Below, in pieces: positions 11,871 through 25,433 of a DNA stretch of 64,000 nt (within the stretch, counting starts at the first letter, position 1; each line of letters opens with the position of its first letter). This DNA comes from Anastrepha obliqua (Eukaryota; Arthropoda; Insecta; Diptera; Tephritidae). A model generated the notes under the pieces. That model was not told the origin of the DNA. It saw only the letters and a list, made by a program, of their open reading frames with translations, and made no database searches. The stretch covers positions 126,975,784 through 127,039,783 of the forward strand of contig NC_072893.1 in NCBI RefSeq assembly GCF_027943255.1. The letters run 5' to 3'. The position numbers and the translations under genes are program-made.

Positions 11871-14800
11871 AGGTACCTAACATTATTCCAGTTAAATGTA
11901 TTTGGGGTTATATTGGAAATATTACTTCTATACTAGAATTGTTTGCCCAAATCTGAATTCTTCCCTGGGTATGCTTGCATTTAGGAAAACAAAGGCTGAT
12001 GCCTCTTAATAAGTCGGCAAATAAACGGTCTCTTAAGCTAATTTTCATTCTTCATATATTAGAATTTATAAAGTTAGTTTTTTTCTGTTTTTTTCATAGT
12101 TAATTTCCTTATTTTCCTACTTTTACTATTTGTCTTTTTTTCAGAGCTCTTATGCACTGGTTTTCTCATCCATTTACCGCCACACTTCACAGCAAATATA
12201 AATTTGTTTGTTCATTTCTCCATTTTAATATTTATTTGCTCTTTTTGTTGCTATCATTTCAATTGTATTAAAGAACCATACTGAGCGCGCAAATTATTTT
12301 GTTTGCCCCAACCGTTCGTCGCTTCATTCATTTAAATATTTCCACCCGGAAATCGCCAACCGCACCAATAAACTTCTCCCATTCCAGTTAAAACGCCTGA
12401 CCACTAAGCATAAAATGAAAAATGCTACAAAAGCTGCCGGAAATTGCGGCAAAGCATAACAACATATAAACAAGCGCCGACACGGAAGTGGCAGTTGCAA
12501 GCGCGGCGCACAAATGATTACGATTTTTCAAAGCAAAAAAGAAATGAACACTAAAAAAGAAGAACAAATAAATAAACAGCAAACCACCGCAATAACAAAT
12601 ATATATAGCATAACAGCTGCAATAACAACAAATAGCCGTTACGCTTGTTTGAAAAAAAAAATGAAAAAAGCAACATTTGCGAGATTGAGTGACCTTTTGA
12701 GAGCCGCTATTTATAGTGGTGCCTACAGTGCGTGCAATGAGAGCAAATATTTGTGGATGTGTAGGAATAGTTGTGTTTGCATGCACACGCACCTGCTTCC
12801 CTTCGTATGTGTGCACATGTTGTTTGTTGACTTCGAAGCCAACATATGCTATTGCCATAACAAAGACAAGCGAACGCACACGCAATGCTATATGAGTTTA
12901 CGGGTTTTTTATTTTCATTTCGCTTTACTGGGGTATTACTTTTTCATTACCCGTAAATTGCAGTCAAATTAGAATTTATTTCGTTTAAATTTTATTGCTT
13001 TGTATGTACTCGTAAGTGTACGTGTGTAGGACAGTTATGTACAGATACATATGTATATTTCGCAGTTCTACCGAAAAACAAATAAATAGTTCAGGACTTA
13101 CAGTAAGTCATGGAAATTGAAATAAAAAATTCTCTAATAGATGTATTATAAAGATGTCTTTAAACGTACAAATAACTAATTTTCTAAAATTAAGACACAA
13201 AATAGAAACAAACATTCAAATTCTTTATGGAGAAAACTTTAAGGTTATATTTGGCAGTAATGCAATTAGAAAGCAGTTATTGACTTAGAATAATTTTTTC
13301 ATAGTATTTAATTCAAATCGATTTTCTCGAAGATTTAAGATTTAGTTTTCCTAGTGTTGAACCTTCCAATGCAACGAAAACTATTTTCACAATTTTTTTC
13401 TAAATCCTCTACAAAATTTTAGCCTAGGTGTTTCAGGTAATTACTTTACTTCTTAGTCAACATGTTGGCAGTCAAATCATAGCCGAAAGATTAACGAATA
13501 TTTCATCTCAATTCAACATAAAGAGGCAACATTTTCTAACAACTTCTCTAAATAATTAGAGCAACTGCACTTGCACATAACCACGCGCCGTAGCTAAGTG
13601 ACTTCTCATGTCGAAAGTTTTATGATCTTCAACGCCAGGATGCAGCATATGGAAATTTAAGGAGCGAAAAGGGCAGAGATGTATTTACATAAAGGAAATA
13701 ATAATAACGGTATAATGGCATGATAAGCAAAGTGCGGAAGTGAAGTATAAGTATGAGGCAGGTGGGAGGAGGTATGGTTGGGGATGATCAAATGAAATGG
13801 TGACCTTAAGTTGTCCACAAGGCGCAGTGACTAAGCCGACCAACGGCCATGGCAGCATGAATGCCACTACCACAACTAAAGGGCGTATAATGAAGAAGAG
13901 GATAATTTGTTGCTAAGGATGAGTACGACTCAGTCAGTATATTGCGTTGGCATCGTCGCCTGCTACATCAGCGTTCATGTCAATGAGGTTGGCGATAATG
14001 AAGTAAAAATGTGAATGCGATTCAGTTGCTGATTGCGAATGCCTCACTTTACTTTCATTTTGTTCGCTCGTTTGTTGGTTAGTGATGGCAGCAATGGTGC
14101 TGATGGAGTTGATTGTTTACCTCACCAGAAAATGCGCTTAAGTTAAATCTTTTCATGCGCCACACTACGGGTTCGCACGTTTTTCCCTCAGCTCCAGAGC
14201 TGTGTAACGCCATCTGCTTTACGTTCACTTACGCTCTTGCTGCTGACGACTGATTTTCTTCCCTGCGTCTGTTATTTTATTCTTCCGCCGCTTTGCTTTT
14301 ACTCCGTACATTTCACGCCTGCGGGTTGTTTGCTTTCACTTTACTTTTTGATGTTTTACGCGCTGTCAAAAATTCATTGCATACTTACAGGCTAAATGCC
14401 TATACGCAATGCACCCTTTAGGAAATAATCAGCAGCGCTTTTTGCACCGCCAAGCGTGAACGACATAAAAACTGGTATGTGATGGAAAGAGGTTGAAGCT
14501 GGCAGCTGAAGTGGAAAATCAAGTCTTGGTATTGTCAAGTATTGCTGATTTTTCTCTAATGGAGAGATCTCTAGATGGATAAGTCGGAAAACTTGACTTA
14601 GATAGTTTTAATGAAAAAAAATCCACTTTCCTTTAAGCTCTCCTCTTGGTTTTCTTTTGCTCACTAATCCATGATTTGCAAATATTTATATGTATAATAT
14701 TTATAATATGCAATCTTGTTTTTCGAATAAAACATAGACACACTGCTGGACTGGTCAGTGAATATGTCATGCTTGTGAATTAAAAAAATGGCCATCATTT

Positions 14801-14900
14801 GCCTCCAACCACTACCTCTGCTGGTCGTAGGATTACCAATTCCTCTTTTTCACGAGTTCAGCACGCGACATGCATAGAGCAAGGCGTGCCCAAATAAGTA
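11871..14900. other. Gene-free AT-rich region with overlapping chance frames
   Basis: Two long overlapping frames on opposite strands (12388-12885 minus, 12514-12972 plus) occupy low-complexity DNA rich in A tracts and CAA-type words. The minus one opens at a TTG, and neither shows a domain or a splice context. The rest is featureless to my eye. Confidence 0.55.
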
Positions 14901-14904
14901 TTAC

Positions 14905-15345
14905 GGACTACCTGCAAGACATGTCTTGTACTTGCTTTAACTCAAATGAGATTAGAGAAACATTGTATTGTCTTTTCTTCAGTCTATTTTTTTTCTCAGT
15001 TAAGTATGGATACGCTGCAAGACTTATCAGCTAACACGTCTTGCATGGCAGGCAAAAAGTTGATTCTAAAAGCTATTTTGTTCATATTTTTGGTGAAGTA
15101 TGGACACCCCGCAAGACTTGCCAGCGAACAAGTCTTCAGCCTCGCAGGCCAAAAATTCATTCCGACAGTAAAATAGTTTTTCTTTTACATTTTTAATAAA
15201 AAATGGGCACCCTGCAAGACCTGTCAGCGAACATGTCTTGGCAGGCAGGCAATTAGTTTATTCGAACACCGTCAAATGACCTTGAAGTTCTTTCACAGTG
15301 AAATGATATTAAAAATATGCACACTGCATAAATTCCGATAGACTT
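14905..15345. repeat. Degenerate ~100-bp tandem array
   Basis: The landmark CTGCAAGAC followed by a second CAAGACA/GTCTTG word begins at about 14913, 15015, 15109 and 15212, with a weaker fifth match near 15320. Intervals are 94-108 bp. Units share TATGGACAC or GGGCACCCTGCAAGACCTGT and GCAGGCA. The open frame at 14946-15176 is an accident of the array. Confidence 0.65.
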
Positions 15346-16740
15346 GTTTGCGCACAAAAATTCATTACACTCGTTTTGTTTATATAAGTGTGAGTGAGAC
15401 TGCGTGCTTGCGCGCTTTCATCTCGGATTAAAAGCATATTTTTCGCGTTTTTTACGTCTTTATAAAGCGTGAATTTGGTTGAGTGATTTTTTTTTGTTTT
15501 TTTTTCTTCTTGGTATGGCTGTCTTGATGCCTAGTCAGTATGGGAAGAGACACGCCGCCATTACTTTTGATTTGAGGCCAGTGTTTCTTTGTATTTGCTG
15601 CGCTTTTGATTTGGTTTCATCGGTTTTGTTTTGTTTTTTTTTTTGCCTTTGGTACTCCTGTTGATTACTACTTTGTTTTGTGTTAATTTCACTTTCGGTT
15701 TTCGGCTTTCGGCTGTAGTGAAGAAATTTGGTGCCTGCAGGGCAGCTATTTAGGCTCACTGTATTTTAGATCAAAGCAAAAATTTGCTTAGTACAACTTG
15801 AATCTTTTTGCTATAAGGATTCAATATTCCTTAGATTTTTGGCCTGTTTCATGCCAGCAATACTTTTAAGGCTCTTTGTTTAGTTTGTAATATTTGCGCA
15901 TATTTATTGCTTAGTTTTTTTTTCAGCTTTTCACCGTACGAAAGCCGATTGTGGTATAGAATTTATTTTTAAATGTCCATGCCTGGCCGCTTGTATTGAT
16001 ATTTGCTTGTTGCTTTTTTCTATCACAGTCACACACACTTGCACCCGTACACATTTACGCTCACTGAAACATCAGCAAGACTTAGAGAAATATATATTTC
16101 TGAAATATCTCATATTGACTTTTCGTTTAGTTTGTTATGCATTTCGTTTATTAATCCATTGGCATTGCTGAAATTTGAAAATACACTCCATCGTCAGCTT
16201 TTAGCTTAACTTGTTGCTTTTGTTTTTGATATGCATTTATTACTTGTGTTCAGTTGCAGAGATTTTTACTTGTACAAATGAGTTTCGATTTTTATTTATC
16301 AAAGAAATTGCATACGCCATAAAGGAAGTGCTCGACTATAGGTGTGTGCTTACACCAGGTGTGTAAGTAGATCAGGCGCGCAAACAAAATTTGTTTCGGG
16401 GGGTTTTGCATAAAATTCTCGCAAAATTAAAAAATAACAAAATAAATAGGAGAAAAAAAGTGATTAAACAAATGTATATCCGAATCACATTGGTACAAAC
16501 AAATGCATTGAATGTGCCCAAAGTACGCTTTCTTTGCCTACTTTGCATCGACAATTGTTAAAAAAGAATAGAAGTGTACCGTAAAATCATGCAAGTTGGC
16601 TGCTTTGTTTCACTCGCTTGAAGTGCTTTAAAGTTGCGCTTTAAAGCTCAATCTTCATTTGGCCTTTCGCATTTCAATCTCACTTGTCTCCTTAGTTGTC
16701 TCTATTATTCCGTCAGCGTTCAGAACTGATATGTGGCTAT
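15346..16740. other. Gene-free T-rich region
   Basis: T-rich homopolymer-laden sequence. Frames at 15479-15664 and 16003-16209 are hydrophobic only because of T-rich codons. Nothing else is seen. Confidence 0.6.
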
Positions 16741-16935
16741 AGTAAAGTAAAGCAAAAAAGGTAAGAAAACAAAGCAAATTAAAGCAAAAAGAGACAAAAT
16801 ACGTTAAGCAAAGCAAAGCAAAAGGGACATAAAAAAGTTAAGCAAAAAAAGACGAAAAAAATTAAGCAAAAAGTGACAAAAAATATTAAGCAAAGCAAAT
16901 CAAAAAAGACAAAAAAAAAACAAAAATTGCAAGGA
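16741..16935. repeat. Purine-rich degenerate minisatellite
   Basis: The plus strand is nearly all A, G and C-in-GCAAA. Words AAGCAAAGC, TTAAGCAAAAA and GACAAAAAA recur with a unit of roughly 25-35 bp. Confidence 0.65.
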
Positions 16936-19900
16936 AAGTAAGCGTACACTCGGCCAGCATCTTAAGTCCCATGAAAATAAATAAATAGCTGTAGATTTCG
17001 ATTTGTCACTTATTTTCAGCAAATTTTTCTAAAATTCTTTCCACTTGGACATATACATAGTTATTAAAAGCCGGTTTTTTAATAAAAGTATTCAATTTTT
17101 TTTATTTCAAGACAACATCTAGGTGCATCTTTTGAAAGACGCTTTACTATAATGCACTTTAACGATTGGTATTTGAGAAATCGTTGTCTTGGTTGTTTTT
17201 TTTTTAATAAATTCATTAATTTCAACTTACTTCTCATCTTTTTTGTATACTTTTTTTTTTATAATTAAACTTTGGCATTATTTCTTAGAAAAAAAAGCAA
17301 TACATCCGCTTTGGCATCGCTATCGTTGATGTAAAAGCACGAAGCCCAACTGCATAACTTTATGTTTTGCCTGGCACTATTTAATACTTTTAATTTTTTT
17401 ATATAATTTTTCACCAATGATTGAATTTATTTTTTTATTGTCGTGCCGAGTATAATGCAAAGTGGTACCTTGAATGGCATTAAAAGCCTCCCCCTCTGGG
17501 TTGCGCCCATGAAGCAGACGAATGTGTATGTGTGTGCAAACTATCATGAAAGTGTCTGGAACTTATGAGTGTAGAGCGGAAAACATGAAGATAAATAAAC
17601 GAGCAACGTGAATGTTGCATGCAACAAATAAGCTCCAAGCAAATAAAGTAATAGTACAATTCGAAATACAAATTCCTCATACAAGCAAACTCTGCATGTG
17701 AATATTTGCTTTGTTATTGCTGTGGCTTAATCTGTTTGCTACTGCACTGTTTTAAACAACTTTTCGAATTGCAATTTTGGCATATTCATTTGCTTAAATT
17801 TTGAAAATTTTTAATTGAAATTGGCAAAAACTCATTAGTACTTCATTCAGTAATCCAATACATTGCCTTTGATTTGGTGGAGGTGAGAAATCGGCAGCTT
17901 TACAGCGTTGCTAAGGCGGTTGAGGGTGCCTGAGTATCGAGGAGTTATGTGACTGCATTCAAGCGAATGGTGTAGATGAAATTTGATATGCTATTGAAAG
18001 AAGTAGGCAAACAAATTTCATTACACATTAACAGGCGACCTTCTAAGCGAATGTGTGAGGCTGAATTGTAGTGCTTGGAAAAATTCTAAGGATCTCTATG
18101 TCGTCGATGTGCTTTAATTAACTACAATTGAGCAGCATAAAAGCATGCATTGTGGGACGCAAAAGTGTAAAGCGAAATGAATTTCTCAAAATAATTGCTA
18201 TGATTCCCTGCTGGCAGCCAAAGAGCAGGTGTAGTAAATCTTAGTTTCAATTTTTGAATGCTGGTGTTCTTTTTTATTTTTTTGAATACTGGCACCTGTT
18301 GGGTACAGCCGTGAATTTAGTATTTTCACAAAAGAAAATGTAATTTATCTGCATAGAAAACTACTACCAATTTTGCATGTATGTGTGATAGGACAAGCTG
18401 CAATATCTTTCCTTCGATAAGCTGCTTAGATTTACCGAAAAATGGGGGGAAGTTTGCTGATGAGTAATGAATCGCCAACCCACCGCTGCCATCCTATCCT
18501 GTAAATTCTGCATCTCCGCTGGGGGTTGCATGAATGCTTCGAAAAAATGTCCCTGCAGCCACAATTCCTTTCAATTCGTTTCCACGTGTGAAAGAAGTGT
18601 TAGAAATTATCAGAGAAAATTATTGGAAAAAATTAAAAAAAAAAACTCTTCTCTTCTGTAGCTGTCGGTTACACTGAATTTAAACTCAATGATTTAATCA
18701 ACTGGAGAAAAGTGTAAAAGATGAATGGCTAGGAAAAAATAAATAAATTGCATCAACATTCAGTAGTTCGCTTCTCAGGGCTCATGATGTAAAATATATC
18801 AGAAAAACTGCCAAAAATCAGCGAAAGCCCACAGTAATAATATAAATATTTTTTTGTTTAATTTTTATAGAAGTTCCCAGAAAGCGGTTGTAAGAAATTT
18901 TGCAATTTTTTCTTTTTATTATACCAGAATAGTCGGAAACCTTCTCAAAAAACATTGTTTCTTTGTTTTTATTTAGGCATTTTAATAAAAGTGGACTAAA
19001 GGCGTCGGACAATTTTGTTTCAAAAAATGTGTAAATTTTTTTGGTATAATTTATAGAAAAAACCCAGAAACGGTGATTTAAAAAATTTACACATTTTTCA
19101 AAAAAATTTCGGACTCGTTTGATATAAAAAATAGCACAAAAATTAAAAGCTGCAACCCAACCAAATACATTTTTACCCCTTAAAAGGTATCAGAAAAATT
19201 AAAAGCGGCAACAAATAAAACAACATTTTTAATTTTATTGGGGAGAGCAGCAATTTTTGTTATATTTCATACAAATTTTCTAAAACAAAACAGCAAGACA
19301 TCACACGAGAACAGTGATAATATGATATGAAATATGATGGTAAAAACGGCGCTGCTAGTCCACTTTAAACCACTTCAACTACTTGACGGTGTAAAAATTC
19401 GGAAATTTGCCGGAAAAAAATTCGGTCAAAAATATTTTGTCCAATAATATTTTCAAATTTTTCCGATGTGTTACAGAATAAAGAAAATTCGAAATTTCTT
19501 TATTATTTGTTAAAGCTTTTTAGCTGCCCCTGATGATGTAGTAACTGCTAATCATCTGCTAATTCTTCTGTTTACGGTAGAAAAGTGAAATATTTGGATT
19601 TGTGTTTACTTTTGAGTTTCTTTTTGCTCTCATGAAACTTTCATTGCGAAAATTGCAAAAATATCACTCACATGAACCAAAGTGGTCATTAAAAATGTGT
19701 AAGTGATTTGGTGACATATTTCATGAATATTAAAAAGCGCACAAATGAACAGTAAAGCAGTGAAGTAGGTGCTCAAGTGTCAATAAATTCAGATACTGCA
19801 CACACTTCAGGTGTGACGCAGTAGGCAAGCAAATGAACGAACGTAGAAGAACAAAGCATAAGTATGCATATATACATACACATACACATGTATGTGTATA

Positions 19901-20550
19901 TATGTATGTAGATATGTGAACTTTTTAGCTTGTATGAGCAGTTCATAAATGTAGCCTACGAAGCGTGACACTGGTTGAATTGGAGTAGACGGCGTGGGAT
20001 GCAAATACTTGGTAAGAAATATTAAAATGGGCAGGTCTGTTGGTTCTCAGCAAGTAAACCAGAACAGATACTATATTTGTTAAAAATATTTATTATGTAA
20101 TATTAAAAATATATTTGTGTATGCATACTTTCGTGCCACATGCCATCCAACGCCTTCGCAACTATCTTCACCCGACGCAACCCATTCTTTAATGCTCAGT
20201 TAAATACAAATTTATCATTTAAAACAATTTACTTACCTGCCGATGATGCGTAACGATATAGCAACACTAAGGGCAGTGAAAAAGCTGTCAGCTTATGGAG
20301 TGAATGAATGAGCGTTTATTATATACATAAAATTTCCGCAGCCACAAAACAACCTGTAGTCAGAGCGCCGATGAGTTTTCCTAGCAACCGAAAGTGGTAT
20401 ACTAAGTAGGGTGCGCTGCTGTGCCGTAAATTATGCTACAATTCATTTATAAAGGCTCGAACCTGTGAGTAGGGTTCAGTGTGAAGAGGGGATGAGTTTT
20501 TAATAAGATTGTTTCTTAAATATTGAAATTTATATAATAGTTCTTAGACA
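16936..20550. other. Gene-free region with small repeats
   Basis: AT-rich DNA. A local duplication of the word AAAATTAAAAGC(T/G)GCAAC lies at about 19138 and 19195. A CATA/TATG microsatellite that can fold on itself lies at 19865-19917. On the minus strand the sequence CAG followed by GTAAGTAA at 20238-20228 matches a splice donor well, but no convincing exon could be built around it. Confidence 0.5.
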
Positions 20551-20900
20551 AGTAGTCAAGAGTCTTTTATTTACTTACTGATCCATTAATATAGACACTT
20601 ATTTAGTCACCCACTTTCTCACCCAATTAATAAGTGAATAGGCTAGACTATTCGCTTAGCCTGCCACATAGTCATTTATTAAATCTATGCCGTACTTCAG
20701 TTCTTCAGCCATTAAATGAGTTGGTGTTCTAGTAATTAAACTACTTACTTAGTCATTCATTTGGCCACCTTGTGCTTCCAATCCTTTATTATGCAATTAG
20801 TCAGTCATATTGGCACTAACCACTAAGTGCCTAAGTAGTTCTGGGATTTTCAAAACTCGATAACCCACACTTGTCACCCAACTAGTCACCCGGCTAATGA
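20545..20900. repeat. TAGTCA-word-rich degenerate repeat
   Basis: The word TAGTCA occurs at least six times in about 350 bp, often as TAGTCACCC or TAGTCATT, with irregular spacing of about 50-85 bp. It may be a decayed tandem repeat; I am not certain. Confidence 0.35.
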
Positions 20901-21299
20901 ATGGCGCAAAAGAAGATTCATGCACGAGCTGGCATATTTCTAGGGGCAACGCAAATGTGTTTGAATTTTACTCTGTTGATGTGGATACATTTCATTTTAA
21001 TAATCATTGTTGTACTAGAAAACCAGAGTAGCCTCAATTTTATGTGCGTGAAAGTGATTTGCGGAGAGTTCCTTAAGCAAAAAGTAATGACTTATGTCAG
21101 AGATTGGATTGTGGCTGGAAAAGAGTTCATAGATGTGTGTAAAATAATTGTTATTTATTTTTTCATTTATTCTGAAAGAGCATGGCATATATTTTGCATT
21201 ATTTTGGTGAGGCAAAATATGCGTAGGAAATAAATTGTGAAACGTGTAAATGATTACGAAACGCTATGCCCAAGTAGCTAAGCAACCTACTGATTATTG

Positions 21300-21800
21300 G
21301 GATTACTATACTTAATACTGTGTCCGAATTTCAAGCAAATCTGAGATGAACTGGCGTAGTTTTAGAAGTTTAACGGAAAGAGTCTGGCCATAGGAAATTA
21401 ATTTTTTAAAAATCGATTTTTTATTTAATTTAATTTTTTTCATTTTTCACATTTCACATTTCAAACCAATTTGAGACAAAATCGCGGAGATATAAAACTT
21501 TTGCGTGAAGAGTCTCGCGATAGAAAATTTGTAAACAGTGTTTTTTTGCATTGCTCTACAGCATAAACTTCCTTCCTACTGGTAAAATTTCATTTCAAAT
21601 GAGAGATAAACTAACGCGACTATAGCCAGAGAAACTTTACGATATGGCAACTTTACACACGTGCGGCTGATTTATTTTCACAAATTTGATTGTTTTTCTT
21701 ACATTTGTCTAAAGTTAAATACTTCTATATGTTCGGCCAAATTTCAAGCAAATCAGAGAAAAATTGGGGGAGGTACACAACTTGAACCGAAGGATTTTGA
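21300..21800. repeat. Degenerate ~130-150-bp tandem array
   Basis: A shared phrase, close to TTTCAAGCAAATCNGAGA plus a few bases and a G-rich end, recurs at about 21329, 21463, 21590 and 21742. Each copy is followed by an AACTTT-type word, GAAGAGTCT or a relative, and a TAGGAAAT/TAGAAAAT word. Similarity is visible by eye but well below 80 percent. Confidence 0.5.
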
Positions 21801-22707
21801 CTAGGAAATCTTTATGCCAAAGAAACTTTAAATGTATGACATTGATTTATTTTCTAAAAGTAAATTGTTTGTTTTGTACATTTTTCCTAAGTATAATATT
21901 TTCAGAACCTTCATCTGCTCCTAAAAAAATGTACTTTTTCCACTTTCATACCTGAGTGTTTTTCTTAAACCAAATGATTGAAAATGAGAAAAAGTTAAAC
22001 CATGTAATAGGGGTGAAGCCATTCTTATTGTTTTTAATGACTTTGTGAAAATTCCTGATTTTTTACAGCTTCAAAGGAGATTTTCTTCAATACACTTGAA
22101 ACTCGCTTTTCGGTTACGTGCATTTTTACAGGCAAATAAAATTTTTTATAGCTAATTCCTAATATTGGATGAACTAAAAAGTAGTATAACGAATTTTTAA
22201 ATTTATTCATTTGCTATATTAAAAATATAAAAATAAAGTGGAAACTAAATTTTTATTTTCTTCTGTTCAATATTACTCTTAAATCGGGGTTTCTTTTTAA
22301 TTTCGCACATTTGGCTACATTTATTTAAAGTGAAAAATTTGATTATATTTATAAAAAATAAGATTTTTGTTTTCTTTTAGAAAAAGTTATTTGTAAAAAG
22401 GCATATTTTAAGAATTGCTTTTTATATTCAAGAATATATGGTTTAAATTTTTATTAAAACGATATAGTATTTTTTAAATAAATTGAGTAAGTGAAAATGT
22501 AATAATAAAGAATACAAAAAAATAAATAAAAATGTAAAGTTTATAACATTCAGAAAGATAAAACAATTTAAAAACTTAGACGGAAGTAAGACATTTTTTT
22601 TCTTCTAAAATTTGTTTAAATTTTTTTATTTTATCTAAATTTATTTTTTACAATAGTTTTCTTAGTATTTAATATTTAGTCAAGAAAGTTATGGAGACTG
22701 CGCGGTC
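21801..22707. other. Gene-free very AT-rich region
   Basis: Long A and T runs, no coding remnant. I looked for a 5' inverted repeat matching the downstream mariner end and did not find one. Confidence 0.6.
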
Positions 22708-23308
22708 ATGCTTCTACATCATCGCCTCTGCCGAATATTCACGCTGCGAATGTTATCCTATGTATGTGGCGGGTTATGCTATGTATTTGGTGGTGGTGTT
22801 ACTTATTATGAACTGTTAAAACCAAGCCAAACCATCACTGAAGATCGGTATCGACTTCAATTGATGCGATTGAGCCGAGCACTGCGCGCGAAGCGGCCGC
22901 AATACGCGGAGAGGCATGAAGAAATGATTCTACAGCATGGCAACGCTCGGCCTCACGTTGCCAAACCTGTTAAAACCTACCTGGAAATACTAAAATGGGG
23001 AAAACCTACCCCGACCGCCATAGTCTGCAGATATTGCGCCGTCCGATTATCACCTGTTCCAGTCGATGGCACATGGTCTAGCTGACCAGCAGTTCCATTC
23101 ATACGAAGACATCAAAAAATGGCTTGATCCGTGGATAGCCTCAAAAGATGAACAGTTTTACCGCGACGGTATACGAGATATACCAGAAAGGTGGAAAAAA
23201 GTAGTAGCCAGCGATTTGCTATACTTTCAAGGATTCACTTGTAACCATTTTTTCAGAATAAAGTTATATTTTCATTAAAAAACAGCGAGAACTTATTTGC
23301 GCACCTAA
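22708..23308 (+). pseudogene. 5'-truncated mariner copy with mutated catalytic residue
   Basis: This is the C-terminal half of a mariner DD34D transposase plus the right transposon end. The first frame contains VTYYELLKPSQTI, RALRAKRP and QHGNARPH. The middle block is HDNARPH in active relatives; here the second catalytic Asp is Gly (GGC at 22939-22941). The third Asp lies in DYHLF at 23045-23047, 106 nt on instead of 105, so one extra base shifts the frame. A TAG falls inside the PPYSPD-type block. The second frame (23066-23278) carries MAHGLADQQF, SKDEQFYRDGI and IPERWKKVVASD. A candidate right inverted repeat ends CGCACCTAATA near 23308. The first catalytic Asp and the left end are absent. 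Confidence 0.88.
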
Positions 23309-25433
23309 TATTGAAGATTTATTTCTTTTTTATTTTATTTATTTTAACAGCCTATATTTTTAGAATTTTTGTTATGTATTTTAAGTTGTGTTTTTTAACA
23401 TTTTGATCTACATTTTTTTTTAATTTTTATTTTTTCCACGCCAAAATCCCTGACTTTTAGCACTTTTGTAAACATTTATTTCTAATTATTTTTGCTTTGT
23501 TCAATTTTCCAATCTTTATTTGCATTTGCTTTTTGCGCATTTATTTTAACTTCTCTGTGTTGGAAGCAAAAGCATAGAGTTTGGAATTTTTTTAATTTTT
23601 TGTAGTTGTTTTTAACGTTTTAATCGCTAAAGTAAAAACTTACAGTCTGCCAAATGCAAATAAAAAATAGATAAAAATATTCCGGTATATTTTCACGTCT
23701 ATTTCTTAAACATAAAATAAATGAAAAGTATGTATCTTGTCCCTTTAAACTTTTTAAAGTCTCGTTTCAGTGTTCGCACGCTTTCACTAACAGCTGCCTC
23801 GCCCTTTGCTTTCAATTATTTTTGGCCTGATTTACCTCGATTTTTCTTATTCTCGTATCCTTCTACGCATTTCAATGTGATTTGCAATTTTCTAAAATAT
23901 TTCGACATTGAAACATCCTTTCTTTCGCATCACAGCAGGATATGCGTCGCGACAAGATGCCATCGACACGTTTCCTGCGTAAAATTGGTTTCGTTTTGTG
24001 TACGCCACGTTTGGGTTAATTAAAAATATTCGATTTGATGAAAATTAAAAACTCACAAAAAAGATTCTGCAACATAAGAACGAATAAAAGCAGTACGCAT
24101 TTGGGGCGAAATTTTCGCTTGATCGAACAAAGAATGAAAAATTAAACAACCTGATTGCTTTAATCAAGGTAAACAAAAATAAATTCGGAGAATTAAAAAT
24201 CAAGTATAAAATACTTAAAAAAATATTTGAATATGAAGGACTCTCGTGTGAGCGCACCAAATGAGGCGCTTACTTTGCCTTATTTCACACAACGGTTCGT
24301 TAAAATCGAAAAGCATAACTTTGGTATGAGTGCTCTTTTGTAGATGCCACGAATCTAATTTTAATTGGTTCTTGTTAAAACTGAATTACTTGAAGCTTTC
24401 AGAATTTAGAATAAAACTTTTGTTAAAAAAATGGATAATAAATTCTAGCAGAAAACGGGTGGAAGAGTGTAGCATAGCAAGTTTTGGCTTTAAAATTACA
24501 GTCTACTTTGGCTCAGAGTAACTTTTTAGTTTTTTCCGATTGCAAATTTCAACTAGCACGGACGCATATAAACAAAATGTAGAGGAATATTATAATTAGT
24601 TTTTAGTTAGTCGAATTTTCATAGTATACTTATGGGCTACAATTTTTTATACTTGCTACAAACCAGCTTCCGTACTGGAAAAATTCATTTCAAAAGGGAC
24701 TGCTTTTAACTGCTTTTAACTTCTTTTAAGATGAGCAATACAGTGGTTAAAATATGATATGATATGATGAAAAAATTCAAATGAATATCAAGAGATCAGA
24801 TATTAAAAAAATATAAGTTTGAGTCTAAATTTAAAAAAGAAAAATGTATTCATGAATATTTTTTCACTTTTTTCGTATGCTACTTCGAAAGCCCTTTTCT
24901 ATCCTGTCTTCAACAGTCTGTGCAGTGCGCTAACCAAAACCCATCCACCTTCTCTTCCGGTTGTCTGTAGATATCTGCCCGCTGGAGGTTTTAAAACCTC
25001 GCTTTAATGTCATTGTGGGAGTGCCAGCCTGGCACTTCAACCATTTCACCTACCTTCGCCTACATACTTTTTGACTCAAAAAATTACTGTCGATTTCTAA
25101 TTTATTCGAATTTGAGATTACCTGCCTCTGAGATGAATTTGACCTGCTGTTTAGCAGTATATCTTGAAAGGCCTTTATCAGCAATTATCACTCAGGAAAG
25201 GATGCTTACTTTTGTTGGCACTCGTACTTTTTTTTTATTCAAATAGCAATACAGAAAGCACAAAATTGTCTACAGATTACTACCCAGAACTACAAAGCAT
25301 CGTATTGCTAAGAGTTTCACATGAATTTCATTTAAGAGTAATTTAAAATTAAGCCTGTTGAATGAAAGGTCAAAAGCCGATAAATTGAGAAGAATATAAT
25401 TTATTTTAAAGGATCCAAAGATGCTTTAGTAGT
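23309..25433. other. Gene-free AT-rich region
   Basis: Mostly T- and A-rich. The frame at 23721-24023 starts at ATG but shows no domain. A more GC-balanced patch at 24880-25070 contains open frames without recognisable motifs; it may be an unidentified old repeat. Confidence 0.5.

Noticed and set aside
12388..12972. Overlapping 165- and 152-codon frames on opposite strands
   Set aside because: The minus frame opens at TTG, and both are low-complexity translations of A- and T-rich DNA with no domain.
20901..21233. 110-codon plus frame starting with ATG and hydrophobic near the N terminus
   Set aside because: No known domain, average start context and no promoter signal; AT-rich chance frames of this size are expected.
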